Assembly: GCA_004794785.1 (NCBI GenBank)
Contig: SJOL01008988.1
Span: 192,578 to 256,577, forward strand
Direction of reading: 5' to 3'
DNA: 64,000 bases
Source: Opisthorchis felineus
Lineage: Eukaryota > Platyhelminthes > Trematoda > Opisthorchiida > Opisthorchiidae
In this document: positions 50,101 to 61,234 of the stretch, in pieces
How positions within the stretch are numbered: the stretch's first letter is position 1
Layout of the letters: each line of letters starts with the position of its first letter
Program-made: the position numbers and the translations under genes
The notes under the pieces: model-generated
Told to the model about the DNA's origin: nothing
The model's database searches: none
What the model saw: only the letters and a program-made list of their open reading frames with translations

Positions 50101-50310
50101 ATCTCAGCCCTACGTGCAATTGGTTGTGATGTCGACTTTTTGGTCCACCAACCGATGATCATCTCTTATCGAGGGATCTGCTTTCCTCAATCCGCCAAGG
50201 CTGTTATTGGACTAAGACATCCTAAGGTCACAGTCAGTGACTTGTGTTTGCTCGCCATTGTGGGCCCTCTGCGTACTTTCGACACTTTTATGCGTGGTAC
50301 ATGGCGTTGA
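47181..50310 (+). pseudogene. R2-like ORF: zinc fingers, Myb, RT and RLE endonuclease
   Basis: The protein would nick DNA and reverse-transcribe the element RNA. Finger 1 (47274-47336) is CX2CX12HX3H. Finger 2 starts at 47379 (CX2C), but its histidines (47410-47430) lie in another frame, so a frameshift sits near 47400. A Myb-like stretch follows (about 47450-47640, ending with FPGRSA and an IKTRL motif), then an in-frame TAA at 47665. From 47668 the frame is open to TGA at 50308-50310. Counting from the GTG at 47734: LVPK about residue 209, AFVDISKAFDS 286-296, RQGDP 342-346, FADD 381-384 (R2-type FADD rather than YADD), CX3CX7HX4C at 685-702, and endonuclease KPD at 745-747 with the partner D at 760. 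All catalytic RT and nuclease residues are present. The start codon is not resolved. The two lesions make this copy non-autonomous unless they are sequencing errors. Confidence 0.9.
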
Positions 50311-51870
50311 GTGCACATTCTTGCCATTGAATCTCACACCAGACCCAGTAGGACGGACACTTTGCGCCTTAAAGAGCATTCAGCATTGTTTGTCCTTTCT
50401 TCGGTTGTTGGTCTTTGCACGCGTGTTTCCACACCAAACATTCTTACATACGTTGGGATTCATCTTATCTGACTGAAACTGTTGGTGGTGTGGTGTTTTG
50501 TACCTTTTCACACTTCTGGTGCAGATACCTTGATGCTTTACCACGTGTGCGCATCGAAGTATACATACGGCGTAGCGAACTTTTCTTGCGTACGTTACTA
50601 CAGGTGCAACACGTTGAAGTTGAAAATACATACTTCGGCCTCATTAAAAATAAAGCGCCATGTGTGAGGAAGGTTTCATAAACGATGTTATCACAAAAAG
50701 AAGTAAACTCATCAATAACTTATCCGTTCATGACTGACACCACTATTTAGCCTGTGCCCAGTGATCTGTCTGACCGGTTAGGATGTTTTTTGCATGAGGT
50801 GATAAGCAAGCCCTCGTTTTTGCCCATTGTGGATTTTTCTCCATTAGGAACTGGTAGGCTGCAGAATTAGGTTTCCTTGGATGAAAGAATAATGCCTCTT
50901 TCTATGTGTGAACTCGATGGATTCTTGAGTAGTGATTTAAAGGGTGCTGTGAAACTGTGTTGGTACCCATCGCCCATGTCAGTTGTGTTTTGCGTACAAG
51001 AGGGGTAACGTCAGCCGATGACGATCTGTGTAGGTCTACTCACTCAGTTTTTGGCGGCATTCCCGTACTTCGGTTGTTGCAAGTGTTGATTCCCCCTGTG
51101 AATTAACGGTGAACAACGGTAATTTTCCTTTGCGTTATGCCTACTCATGAGTAGCGTTACTTACGCCCGTTTATAATGATGCCGTTTGTCTCCTTGCTGC
51201 TCGTTTTCCCCCTGTTTCGCCCCTGCTTAAGGTCTGCTTATTCTTCAGTAACTGATGTCAATACTTCGTTGCCTGTCCGTCATTACTTGCAAGTTCGTCT
51301 CAGTTGTACCTATTTTCGAGCGTCCACTCCGACGGAAAAGCGGACCGACCGACCGGGTATCGAACCCAGAGCTCTCGAATCGGTAGGCGAACGCGCCGAG
51401 CACCACACCAACCCGACGCCTAGACGGGTCCATTTTTTGTATTACCTATGTACCGCACCTGCCAGATGGCCTTTGGCGTGATTTATTTTAAACGGGCGAC
51501 ACCACACAACCTGATTTGTCACGTGACACAAGCTACCGCATCCCGCCGCCAACCGAAAGACAGTCCCTTACATCCTAAACGTGCTGGTTTTCTGCGCCGT
51601 CATCCCTCTATACGGCCAACTCACATTGACACACTGCCCGTATATGTATGTTTGTACATCGTTTAGTGCTTACTTGTTGTTGCTTCTAGAAATCCCTGCT
51701 GCTTCGGTGACTATTTTCCGCTCCTGCTGATTGCGTCATTATTGATTGTACGTTTGCTTAATTCACGATGCTTACTAACAGGTTCGTCTGTAGAACCAAT
51801 TCCTGTCAGTCCTGTGGTGTTTTGTACCTTTCTTTTGCTTTCATTATAACGTTACGCATTTCATCAGTTC
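50311..51870 (+). other. R2 3' UTR and unresolved downstream DNA
   Basis: No coding feature recognised. The DNA stays T/C-rich and free of the HH and SINE repeats that crowd the rest of the window. An identical 19-bp string occurs at 50489-50507 and 51813-51831, so part of this stretch may be duplicated or belong to one longer 3' UTR. A tRNA-like segment lies inside it at 51345-51430 (-). The true 3' end of the R2 element was not found; no clear poly(A) tail or target-site duplication is visible. Confidence 0.3.
51345..51430 (-). repeat. tRNA-like (pol III promoter) segment
   Basis: On the minus strand an A-box-like TGGTGTGGTGC is followed about 35 bases later by a B box GGGTTCGATACCC, flanked by short complementary ends. 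This looks like the head of a tRNA-derived SINE or a decayed tRNA; a functional cloverleaf was not confirmed. Confidence 0.35.
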
Positions 51871-52784
51871 CATAAACGTTTTTCGTTTGAATACGCAAAA
51901 CCACAAAAGCGCGCTTTTGTACAATTTACATACAATACAGGCGAGCTCACATGCTCCGACTTTCTCTTCTCATTTCGCTCGCGCTTACAGCGGTCATTCG
52001 CGAGCTTCATGTGCTAACTCTGGTATGAAAACATTTCAGACGGTCTTCGGAGTTTATTGTATGTGAGAGCTTCCCGAAAAGAAGGACCCTGGACATCCGC
52101 GATCGGATTATTATTTATTCACTGACCTGGGCCAACGACGAACTATTTTAAAAAGAGCAATTCTTAGTGAGTCTGTTCCATTCGACCTTTTTTATTATTG
52201 TGTACTCAATTCAGAGTAATTATATTTATTTCTTTGCCACACACTCCTCCTAAAGTAGCTTTTTGGGTACTCAGACCACTACCGTGGCACGATTTCGAAT
52301 GAGACGATTCTCTCTTTTATCTCATATTCTCCTGTAACCCTTTCACATTCATCGCTTGCATTCACTTTCTATGTCCGTGACCATGCTCTTCAAAAATAAA
52401 TAATAGTATAAAGCTGCGGATCATTGAAATGAAGCTCTTCCTTCTGGAGCTTCAGAGATTCACACAAAAAAATAAGACGTCAAACTTTGAAGGTGAAAAC
52501 TCATATAGAAACATGGGACCTCCTCCGACATTCTGTGTAAAGTAGTTTGCATGGACAAGTACTGGTCGAGCAACCAAAATATGTCGTTCGCATGGCCAAG
52601 TCCATAAATCTCTCTCCAGACGTGATCTTCATTTCTAGTTTCATGGTCGTTTTGAGTGCGTCAGTGATAAAGTTAAAAACGGAAGAGAAGAGACAGCCGT
52701 AACGAATCATGGATATACATAAACATTCAGCTGAGGATATAAGTCAGTGAATTTTCCGTGTCAGACGGATACCGCAAAACTAAT

Positions 52785-53405
52785 CAGTGGGTCGGATACA
52801 ATTATTTGCAAGTTAAGTCGACGGTAACTGGAGACTCGGATGAAGCGCACCATAAACCAGGGACTCAACTGGAATTCAGTTGACGCTCCCGTCGCCAGCA
52901 TGGCAAACTACAGATGAGTGTATTTAACCCCTTTTGTATAATTTGACTTTGTAATACCTCAGATCATTTCAGCAAAAGGACTACCAACGGTGCACAACAT
53001 GCACCCAAAAGCCAGATCAAATACAAATGTGCAGCGCATCGTATATAATGCGGCAACAACATGGAATTTCGGACGCCTTATGAACGTGCCAGTGGCAACC
53101 GGCCTTCAGCGGATACTGCATCATGATTGGCTGTTGAGTACACACTTTAGGCTATTCAGTGCTCACCTTAATACTGGACCGGTAAGCGGCCAGATCTTCT
53201 GGCCAATCACTTGCCTCAGCAGCGCCTAACTGCGAGCGGTAAAGCGGTTCTGGTGCAGGATTTCGCCTAACACATGTCCAAGAACAAAATAAGGTTGGTT
53301 TTTGGTAGAAACTCGGGGACGGCTTGTTCCCGATGAGCTCCAAGAAGAGCGAAGCGCGTAGCGGACTGTCGAACGGCTTTCGGCAACCTTATAGATAGTA
53401 TGTTG
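52785..53405 (+). repeat. HH repeat remnants (A fragments, then B)
   Basis: A-like ends facing each other at 52790-52925 (a forward start and an inverted end), then unrelated DNA, then B at 53295-53400 with GATGAGCTCCAAGAAGAGCG kept and the cleavage half mutated. Confidence 0.5.
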
Positions 53406-54221
53406 TGACACGAGGCTGCTCAGTAGGTCCTGTGTTTTAAAAAATCCCACATTTACTGGTGTAGTGACTAGAGAATGCTGATTGCATCATCAACCCAACC
53501 AGGTTTGCGATTATCAGTATCCAGCCAACCATACCAAAAGTACATCGGTTCCGGCATTAAGAACGCTAGTTTTACACACAGTGATGGTATGTTTGACTAG
53601 ATTCCATTAGACAAACTTTAAACTTACATTTTGATCGGAAATTTCGAGAACTCCGCTTTCTCTTGACAGCTGCAGATACAGAAGTTTTAAATCTCTTCCC
53701 CCTGATATTGGTCTGGAATATTCGTATGAACAGGACACATGCCAGGTTTTTTCTCATAGAAGGACAATATGAAATAGTGAACATAGAAATGCCTAAGTTG
53801 GCTTGCGTATCGGACTTCTCACCATGATAAAACCTTGTTTTTCGGGACAATTTAACGATAGGTGAGGAGTAGTTTTCAGAACAACCGAGATTTTTCACAG
53901 CCTTGTGTTGGACACAAAAGAAGCGTTATAAGACCATAACCGAATTTTCCATCCAAGGTGGCTTTCTACAAAATCCGCACCAGTGGTTTTGATAAAAACG
54001 ACGTCGACTTGTCGATGTTAGTAAAGGAAACCTCAAACTTGGTCCACACCCCATTTTAGGTGTCTTTGGAAAATAATACCACCTGCTGCTCACAAATTGA
54101 ACAAGCACCGTAAGCAATTAAAATAAAACCGCACTGTGGACAGCGAGAGGACGAACGCTAACGAAACGGGCTTAATAATGATCGAATTTAACGTTTTCAC
54201 TTTGTAACGTCTGTTAAAAAA

Positions 54222-54418
54222 TAATAAGTGTTCAACTGTAACGCCCTTCCAGTGCCTAGCTTCCATACTACCCGAAGGGAGCACGAGGGCTGAGATACTG
54301 TTGCCCAGGTTGCCCAGGCCTAGCCAGGGGCAGTCAAGATGGCAGGGTTGGATTCGAACCACGGACATTCTGGTCAGTAAGTTCGTGCCCTAACCACCGA
54401 GTTGGTTTGAGCTCGAGT
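54222..54418 (-). repeat. SINE-1 (tRNA-derived) copy
   Basis: Minus strand: A box region CCAACTCGGTGGTTAGG, B box GGATTCGAATCC-like, the GCCCAGG duplication in the body, and a TTATTATTTTTTAA tail. Confidence 0.8.
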
Positions 54419-54835
54419 TCTATGCTGGGGTTAAGTCCATACCATAACTAAAGACAGAAGGCTCAGCGAAGTGCCAAATTAGGGGAGTTTCCAACTGACA
54501 CACCGATTTTCTTTGGTTGTACAGTGTTTGTGAACAGGTCATGCTTATGAGATGGATCAGACCAGCGGAGTATAAGCAATGCATAAAACTCTCTAAGTTC
54601 TACCAAAAACGATAGGTTGCTTCGTTAGGTTACGCCTTAAGTTAGATTGAAAAGGAGCGTATCCTGAGAAGCGTTTTAATTTATAGATTAGAGAGACGAA
54701 AAAAGTTGCACAGTTGCCCAAACAGTAGTCTTCATTAGGGAGTTCTTTTAACCGATCCTTCATCATCTGCATCATCATCTGCATCAACGTTCTTCAACAA
54801 TACAACCTCCTTCTGTTCCTAGTCTACGTGAATCA

Positions 54836-54884
54836 CCATCATCATCATCATAATCATCATCATCATCATCATCATCATCGTTAA
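54836..54884 (+). repeat. (ATC)n microsatellite
   Basis: CATCATCATCATAATCATC and further units, about 48 bp with one interruption. A second short ATC run lies just upstream (54765-54785). Confidence 0.9.
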
Positions 54885-54944
54885 AGTAACGTCATTAACT
54901 CATTGCCTAGACGTAATGCACTTATCGGAGCTGTGTTAAATTTA

Positions 54945-55105
54945 GAGAGTTCACGACCGGTTTCACCCATTTTGGGGGTCATCAGGTAGGCGCACTCACT
55001 CAACCCTATGTTCTACTTGAACCTTCACAAACGGAAAATTCAGCTGGATTCAAATGAGTTGCCCGTTTGGACTAACTTAGTGTGTAAATCGGGGTATCTG
55101 GCAAA
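54945..55105 (-). repeat. HH repeat (B' then A')
   Basis: Inverted B with the degenerate ribozyme at 54949-54991, followed at about 55030 by the outer half of inverted A ending at TTAGTGTGTAAATC. Confidence 0.6.
54949..54991 (-). ncRNA. Degenerate hammerhead ribozyme copy
   Basis: Read on the minus strand, GCCTAC-CUGAUGA, GAAAC and GGTC are present. Stem II has lost its closing G-C pair (CCC/GGG with a mismatch at its base), and the 3' strand of stem I reads GTGAAC, leaving three pairs. Likely impaired. Confidence 0.5.
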
Positions 55106-55842
55106 TCAATAACTCACATCTCTGCAACTGTCTGGGTTAACTGAACCTTTCCTCCAGCAGGTTATTTGAATGGTGAGCTTCCAGAAGCATAGGGTCAATA
55201 ATAGATGCAATACTAACTCTCTTGTTATAATTTTCAACCTTTCTATGTGTTCCTTGGAGAGGAGGGAGAACTATTTGTCCAATTTATAATCAGTAGAATC
55301 GCTGAGTGTTCTACTGAGTAGAGTTCTTCCTGTGAACAGTAACATAAATCTTCTGTCATTGGAAGATTTTCAATCGACGGTTGAAAAAAAATTCTAGTTC
55401 AAGTTCTTACCAAACAGTTCAGTCAGAGGACGTCATAAATCTTGTCCATTCTTAATAAACCTGACCAGAGAGGCTAATTGAGTTAATGGCTCTTCACAGT
55501 TATGATGGACTTAACTGATTTTTGAGGTAAAACACGATGGTGGAAAGTCCTTTGACAAAAAAGCGCCTTATTCAGAATAGGCACGTCTGACTTCTCCAAA
55601 AAGCACTTTTCGATGTTAAAAAATTCAAGCTAGTGAAGTTTTCCTAGGACTCAAGGGAAACGGAACTGCACCTCTATTTTGCTTGTGACGATCACCCGTG
55701 ACAGTTGATGACGGTGTCTCGAAGAAAACTCTACCAATGTGCACACCGATGCACGGAGAGTAAGCCCTCAAGTGGTTAGCAGCTGCAATCTGGTGAAAAT
55801 TACTTAAATGAAAATAAGTAGTGGTTTAGCCATATCATTCTT

Positions 55843-55922
55843 AAAGTACCTAGCTGTCATGCTACCCGAAGGAAGCACGAGGCCGAGATACTACCAAGTT
55901 GTTCAAGCCTAGACGATCGACT
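55843..55922 (-). repeat. SINE-1 fragment (3' half)
   Basis: GTGCTTCCTTCGGGTAGCAT and GCTTGAACAACTTGGTAGTA on the minus strand; the tRNA head is missing. Confidence 0.65.
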
Positions 55923-58629
55923 ATGGCACGATATGTATGTTGATACGGTAAGTGGAAGCGCGCGAAGTGCACAAAAGAGCGTGCAAAAGACCCCGCTGCC
56001 TGGTAGACTCGAATGCAATGGCCATATGGTCTGTCCTGCCGTATGCGGTCAATAGATCAGTCCGAGCTGCTATCTTCTTCGAGGTCGTGGTGGCCTCGAA
56101 TAACGCAAGGAAGGTTCCACGAAAGGGGTATTCACGACAGTAAGCCTATCCTAGTCTCCATTCCTAACTGCTCAATGAGTGGATACTACCTCCCAGTAGT
56201 TGTTGCCAGCAGCAATCGGCAGCCAGTCACCTAGGCGTTGGGTATTGAGACAACAATCTCTGTTGGGGCGTTCCGCAAATCTGTTGCACTGACACAAAAG
56301 CAGTTCGTACCGATGCCCTCTCAGATGGTCATTGTGAGCTCGATACAGGCAATTCGGCTAATTCAATATTTGTCAGAATAGAATGAGCTTGGATGAGTGC
56401 TTGAGAGTACAGAACCGTTTGTGGTTCGGAACTAATGATTTTAACACAACTATCAGTCTGCACATCTCGGCTACTACAATAACCGAGGACCTGGCGAATA
56501 ACAGAGCAGTTCATGCATTAAATACCTTTAACCTCCTTTACGATGAACATTTCATGTGTCTCTCTTTGGCGAGAATCTTGAATCTTACGAAACTGAAGCC
56601 ATGAAGCCACTGTGTTCCAACAGGAATCTATTGGCCGAAAAACTGCGATTGGCCTTGCTGACTGGTGTGTCCGACCGACAAAAATACTGGTCTGCATTGA
56701 ATACCCACAATCTGCCTCCGCAACGCTCGATCATGAAAGCATATGCGTGCAAACAAAAAACGTATGTACTTGAAATGTCTTCATATGCAAAATGGGCAAG
56801 AAATTTGCATTTTCAAACGTCCTCTGACGAAAACAAATTCCGGTCACTTCGTCACCCGGTGTGGTTTTTTGCACTATTTTCAATGATCGGGAAGTGGAAA
56901 GTTGATCGGTTTGCCAGTACGTTTAGCATGTAATTCATTAGCTTGCGTCAAGCGTGAAAATAGACAAGTTCTTTACTTCTGAGTGTCAAGTGACGTGGTA
57001 AGATGTTTGACCTGGTTTGTCCAGTGTTCGTACATGTGTTGCCTACGCGTCATAATCTGTGGAGAGTTGGCTGTGCATGGGTACAAATGAATGCAATCGA
57101 ATTCTGTTTGTGACACGTCAGATGTTTTTTTCCACATTTTACTGTGTTCCACGTCAAAATCTCAACGAATTCCAGATAGGAACACGGTGAAAACGTGGTC
57201 ACCGAGCTCATCCCGGTCGGACACACGGGATCTAAATTACGGAGGTGACCGACGGCTGCTTATGAGTTCACCGAAGTCATCATCATCTTCACAGACAACA
57301 CCAGAAGAGGACACCGGTGCTTCATTGCGGTACAACGTGTCAACTCATTTAAATTAGGCCTTATAATTGAAATTGGCGAGGAAGGAAGAGGGCTAGCCTA
57401 CCACAAATATCTGAGATGCGTACACTGCAGCAATCAGTGAGACAATCTGGACAGAAACTGACAGCATGAATGCCACTGACGTTTTGTAGCTGTTATACCA
57501 ACGCGTTATCTGCAGCGTTAGCAAAGCGCATATCGGTCGATGTTACGCGGTGACAGGGAGACAGAGAACGACAGAGAACACTTTATCGGTTTTGTTAGAT
57601 ACCTGCTGGTATGCTCCAAACTATTGTTATGGTGAATTTTGCAACTGCCGCCTAAATCTGCAGGAGACACATGAACCGAATTGTTAAACTCCCTACTCCC
57701 GGCTACATTCAAATATCAAGACAAAGCCCAGGATACAAATGTCTAATGATAACATTGATGTTTCTCATTTCTAACTAAAGTATGTATTGGAAGACACTAT
57801 GGAGGAAGACACTTTCCGCCGATCACAAAGGTAAGTAAACAAACGGAATAATCGCGGTCGTTCCTTAAAAACTCCGTTAGTTGTGCGCTCCCGATGAAGG
57901 CTGGACAGCTAATATTTGGTAAGCGAGTGTAAGTGTGCTATGCCAAATTACCTGAATAACCTTGGCGTTTTGTTATTCACGTGTCGCTGAAAAAATTTCC
58001 CCGTGTATTTCCGTAGATTCACAAAGGTTTTTCTAGTAAATGCATGTGACGAACTTTTTAGCACTTATTTAGTTTTTTAATCAGTTCAAGTCGACGTGCA
58101 GGTGGTCTTGACTGAATCCTGGATGAATTTCCAGACAAGTCCAAGCACTCCGTTCGGCAATGTTTTATTTCCTTGATGCGTAGTGATGTGTACGGAAAAC
58201 GGTGTTGAAACTTCTATGTCGGTCCCTTGCTTGCTGTTCCGCCCAATATGGTGTCACGGTGGCTCGAGACAGTCCTTTTTATGGTGACCAAGAAAGATTA
58301 TTACAACTGTATTTACAGGGTCATCACAGAATATTCCACAACATCCAACTAGAGTCTCGGCGAGAATCCTCGAACTATAATTCTCGATCATGATTGGCTG
58401 ATAATGTGACCAATCACGGCATGCCTTCGTTCATACGTGGCCCGCATCTGGCACATCCGTCCAATCAATATGACGTTCGGTTGGCCTCTGGGCACGTAGT
58501 TTAAAATTGAAGTATCTCGAAAGCACTGACTAATTCGATATTCGATGGAAGTGTGTCCCAATGTGACAACTTACATGCACTCAAGTGTCTGGCAGTCGTG
58601 CAAGTAAAACAAATCCTGACGCCAGAGGT
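55923..58629. other. Mostly unassigned
   Basis: Holds the tentative first exon at 57799 and a 125-codon plus-strand frame at 56556-56933, which has an acceptor-like TGTGTTCCAACAG near 56621 but no clear donor. No known domain is seen. Confidence 0.35.
57799..57830 (+). CDS. Possible short first coding exon
   Basis: ATG with A at -3 and G at +4, then MEEDTFRRSQ, ending at a perfect donor AAG/GTAAGT at 57831. Only 32 bases, so this may be coincidence. No promoter or downstream exon was identified. Confidence 0.2.
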
Positions 58630-59255
58630 AATGCAGAATTTCTTCGACAGCCCACGACCAATTTCGCCCTTCTTCGGGCTCACCGGGTAGGCGTAGTCTT
58701 CAATTTGCCACCAAATTCATGTTCTACTTGAACCGAAAACTGCATGACTTTCGACAAACACTATTCCAATGTGGTTTTCAAGAGAGATTCAACTGAATCC
58801 CAGCTAAATTTCTCGTTTATGATGCTCCCCAAATGTGTGTGCGGCAAAAGAGCTACCGCATGCTTCAGTTGATACGATTTTCGAGATATCGTAGTACATT
58901 TTCTTGACAAAACTATTCAGATGGTTGCTGAAAACTCTATGACACCTTTCCGTTTCAGGCTCATCCGGTCTCCGAGTTTCCGTCAATCATATGTTCCGAC
59001 TGAAGTCGGAGACAGCCTTTGTGTAGCACATTCAGTTGAAGAACACCACAAACGAGAGACTCAGCTAGGATTCAGTTGGATGTCCCATTAGAACCAACTA
59101 GGTGTGCAAACGCGAGTTTCATGGAATCTGGTTTCAGGCAGATCATAAAGTTGACAGAAACTCGGAGACTGTGCCTACCTGATGAATTCCAAGTTGGGCG
59201 AAACCGATGGTGGGTTGTCGAGGGTTTTTTAACCATCTCATGGATAGGTTCCTCC
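58630..59255. repeat. HH repeat, longest compound array in the window
   Basis: Order read by eye: inverted B (58635-58740), forward A (58755-58920), inverted B again (58920-59005), inverted A (59010-59120), forward B (59120-59255). Both strands therefore carry hammerhead remnants. The minus-strand copy near 58652-58696 has good stems but CUGAUGAG is changed to CCGGUGAG. The plus copy near 59175-59222 keeps CUGAUGA and GAAAC but its cleavage triplet is ATG. B'-A-B' is the alternation expected of a tandem multimer of the unit. Confidence 0.75.
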
Positions 59256-59639
59256 AGAAACTATTGTTTTAATTAATACACTAACCACAAAATAGCTCGC
59301 AATGTTTTCGAGCTGGCGAGGCTTGGGTGGATATGCCGCGTTGCTTCCCTGCAGTGTGTGCTAGGACATGCCAGACTAGCGCTCTTCGGGGTGGACAATA
59401 CTTGTAGCCGCTGTATTCTATCGTCTGGATCAGTGGGACACAATACAACACCAGAGAGAGACCATCCCTAAAGGGGCACTGTCACTCTTGAGCACGGGAG
59501 ACAGAAAAGCAGCTTCAGTAAGCTAGAGAGTGCCTTCAGTAAGGGAATAGGCTGATGTACACTTCACAATACGTTGGTGTGACGGTTTGTGCTCCTCCAG
59601 TACTCATTGAGGTATAATGGGTAGTGTACGTGTTGCACT

Positions 59640-59775
59640 CAGGGCCTTTCATACCAGGTTGGTCAGTGGGTAGAGCTCCAACTAAAACAGCTTCCCGGTC
59701 CTCTAGGTTGGGGTTTAGAACATGTGTGCAGATTGTGTCCTTAGAAATGTGGACCATTCTGTCTCGTGGTCGGTT
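59640..59775 (+). repeat. SINE-4 (tRNA-like) copy
   Basis: TTGGTCAGTGGGTAGAGC (A box), GTCCTCTAGGTTGGGG, GTTTAGAACATGTGTG (B-box-like) and TGTGTCCTTAGAAATGTGG. Confidence 0.5.
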
Positions 59776-60341
59776 GTTTCTAGCTAAATACCTTGGTTGA
59801 TCACCTAATAGTTCTCCTGTCTAGGCCTGGTCACCCTGCTAGTATTCCATTCCACGTACAAACATGAATTGCACGCGATGTTGGTGATGCAAGACAAAGT
59901 ATTGTCTACTTTTAGGCTTTGCGGACTGGTCTGGTGTGTGTCTGACCAGCCAGTGAGTGTTTTGATTGGTGGATATCAGATATCATGTGATCTGATAATA
60001 TTTTCATGAATAAACTTGTCTCACAACCCAAATTTCATCGATAAAATCCACAAAACCAGTGTTCCCTGTCTTCCATAGTTAAATTGTGGAAATGTCATCC
60101 TAAGTAGTAGTCTATGTGGCGCAAATCACCAGTTTTGAAGGTGGTTTATGGACCTCTTGACCCTGTTTTGCGGCGAGGTATCGTTGTCGCATTGGCTGAA
60201 GAGTTCGTCGTAATCTTCGTGGAATCGCCTTTATTGGGTAGTCGACAAACTAAGGACCGTTCCATTCAACTTGGTTCTCGGTAACCGTTTTCGTGTGCGT
60301 GATGTTTGAAACACGCCATGCCCCAAACGACATGATACTTA

Positions 60342-61106
60342 TCGTTTTCGGAAAAGTTTGGTAACAATCGGTAGATTTATTGCTGGGCAACGTTTCGCTT
60401 TTGACACAAAAGCTTCGTCAGGCCAAGTGACTAGGTTACGAGGTTGACGGCGGTACACGCCTTAGACACGGGACATAGGATAGATCTAGAGAATGTGGAA
60501 GTTTTAAGACAGGGACTGCGATTCACACCACAGCGGCTGATAGCCGAGGCGGTGGAAATTACCAAGCCTCACAGCGTGAATAGAATCGAACGCGTGGAAC
60601 TTGCGAGCGTGTGGAAAGCGGTCTTAGATAAGCCGAGTTGACACGTAACTGTGTGTGGTTGTCAATGCACGTAGAATCATTGGAAAAAACAGGGGAGTGG
60701 AAATCCGAACCCGACCAAAGTTCACAGAATCCCCCTGCTCTACACAACTATCGTAGCACTAGCCCATTCACAAAGACGGACAGAAAGTGCAAACGACGTT
60801 CAAGAGGGATCATCACGTGAACCCAACCGGAAGAACTAGACCCTAAGCTGTACCCAAACCCATGTAGGTTTCCCCATCGGCCTAACACTTGGTCACCCAT
60901 CCTAACACACAAAATCCATCGGTCGACACCTAACAGAGATTTAACTTGACTTAGCTGATTGCTTCTCCTTCCGCGTTAAATCTCTACCAACCTCGTAAAC
61001 TAGTAGTCGCTTGGCCTGACGAAGCTTTTGTGTCAAAAGCGAAACGTTGCCCAGCAATAAATCTACCGACTGCTACCAAACTTTTCCGAAAACGATTACT
61101 ACGTCG
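60342..61106. mobile_element. Penelope-like remnant with inverted terminal repeats (family G)
   Basis: Two family G repeats of about 105-120 bp in inverted orientation (60342-60448 minus, 60988-61106 plus) flank about 540 bp. Each contains CTGACGA, one unpaired A, a perfect seven-base-pair stem with a TGT loop, and GAAAC (61016-61045 and its mirror 60392-60421). The interior starts with a reading frame resembling the end of a GIY-YIG endonuclease. Known: Penelope-like elements encode RT plus GIY-YIG and carry terminal repeats, sometimes inverted, with hammerhead-like motifs. This copy has lost the RT. Confidence 0.6.
60444..60641 (+). pseudogene. Penelope-like GIY-YIG endonuclease C-terminal remnant
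   Basis: The 65-codon frame reads ALDTGHRIDLENVEVL ... FTPQRLIAEAVEITK ... NRIERVELASVWKAVL. The order H-x-IDxxxxxVL, RLIxEAxxIxK and N(R)xxGxxLxxVW is what I associate with the C-terminal half of the GIY-YIG domain in Penelope-like elements. The catalytic GIY and YIG strands lie upstream and are absent here. A shifted frame at 60638-60820 with a basic tail may continue the same ancestral protein after a frameshift. No active enzyme is possible. Confidence 0.6.
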
Positions 61107-61234
61107 GTTACAAGCTTTTTTCACCTGATTGGACACTTAATCATAGCCCTTCACAATCGACATAAACACATGTTCATAATAGGAGCAGAGCGAGGCTTCG
61201 TTAACTAGCCGATATCTCATAAATGTCGTCGGAA

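Larger units (their letters stand above)
47065..50510 (+). mobile_element. R2-clade non-LTR retrotransposon, nearly full length
   Basis: Seen: in order, a possible HDV-like 5' ribozyme fold (47065-47134), an N-terminal region with two C2H2 fingers and a Myb-like domain, a reverse transcriptase, a CCHC knuckle and a PD-D restriction-like endonuclease, then a T/C-rich 3' region. This architecture is specific to the R2 group of site-specific LINEs, which copy themselves by target-primed reverse transcription. The 5' boundary is set at the first base of the proposed ribozyme; the 3' end is not defined and is placed arbitrarily in the 3' UTR. No 28S rRNA sequence is visible on either side, so the copy is either a non-28S insertion or belongs to a non-rDNA R2-like lineage. 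Codon usage is more GC-rich than the flanking DNA, consistent with a recent arrival. Confidence 0.85.

Noticed and set aside
47734..50310. Reading the R2 frame as a complete gene starting at the GTG at 47734
   Set aside because: The zinc fingers and Myb-like region upstream clearly belong to the same protein; the apparent start is only the first usable codon after an in-frame stop.
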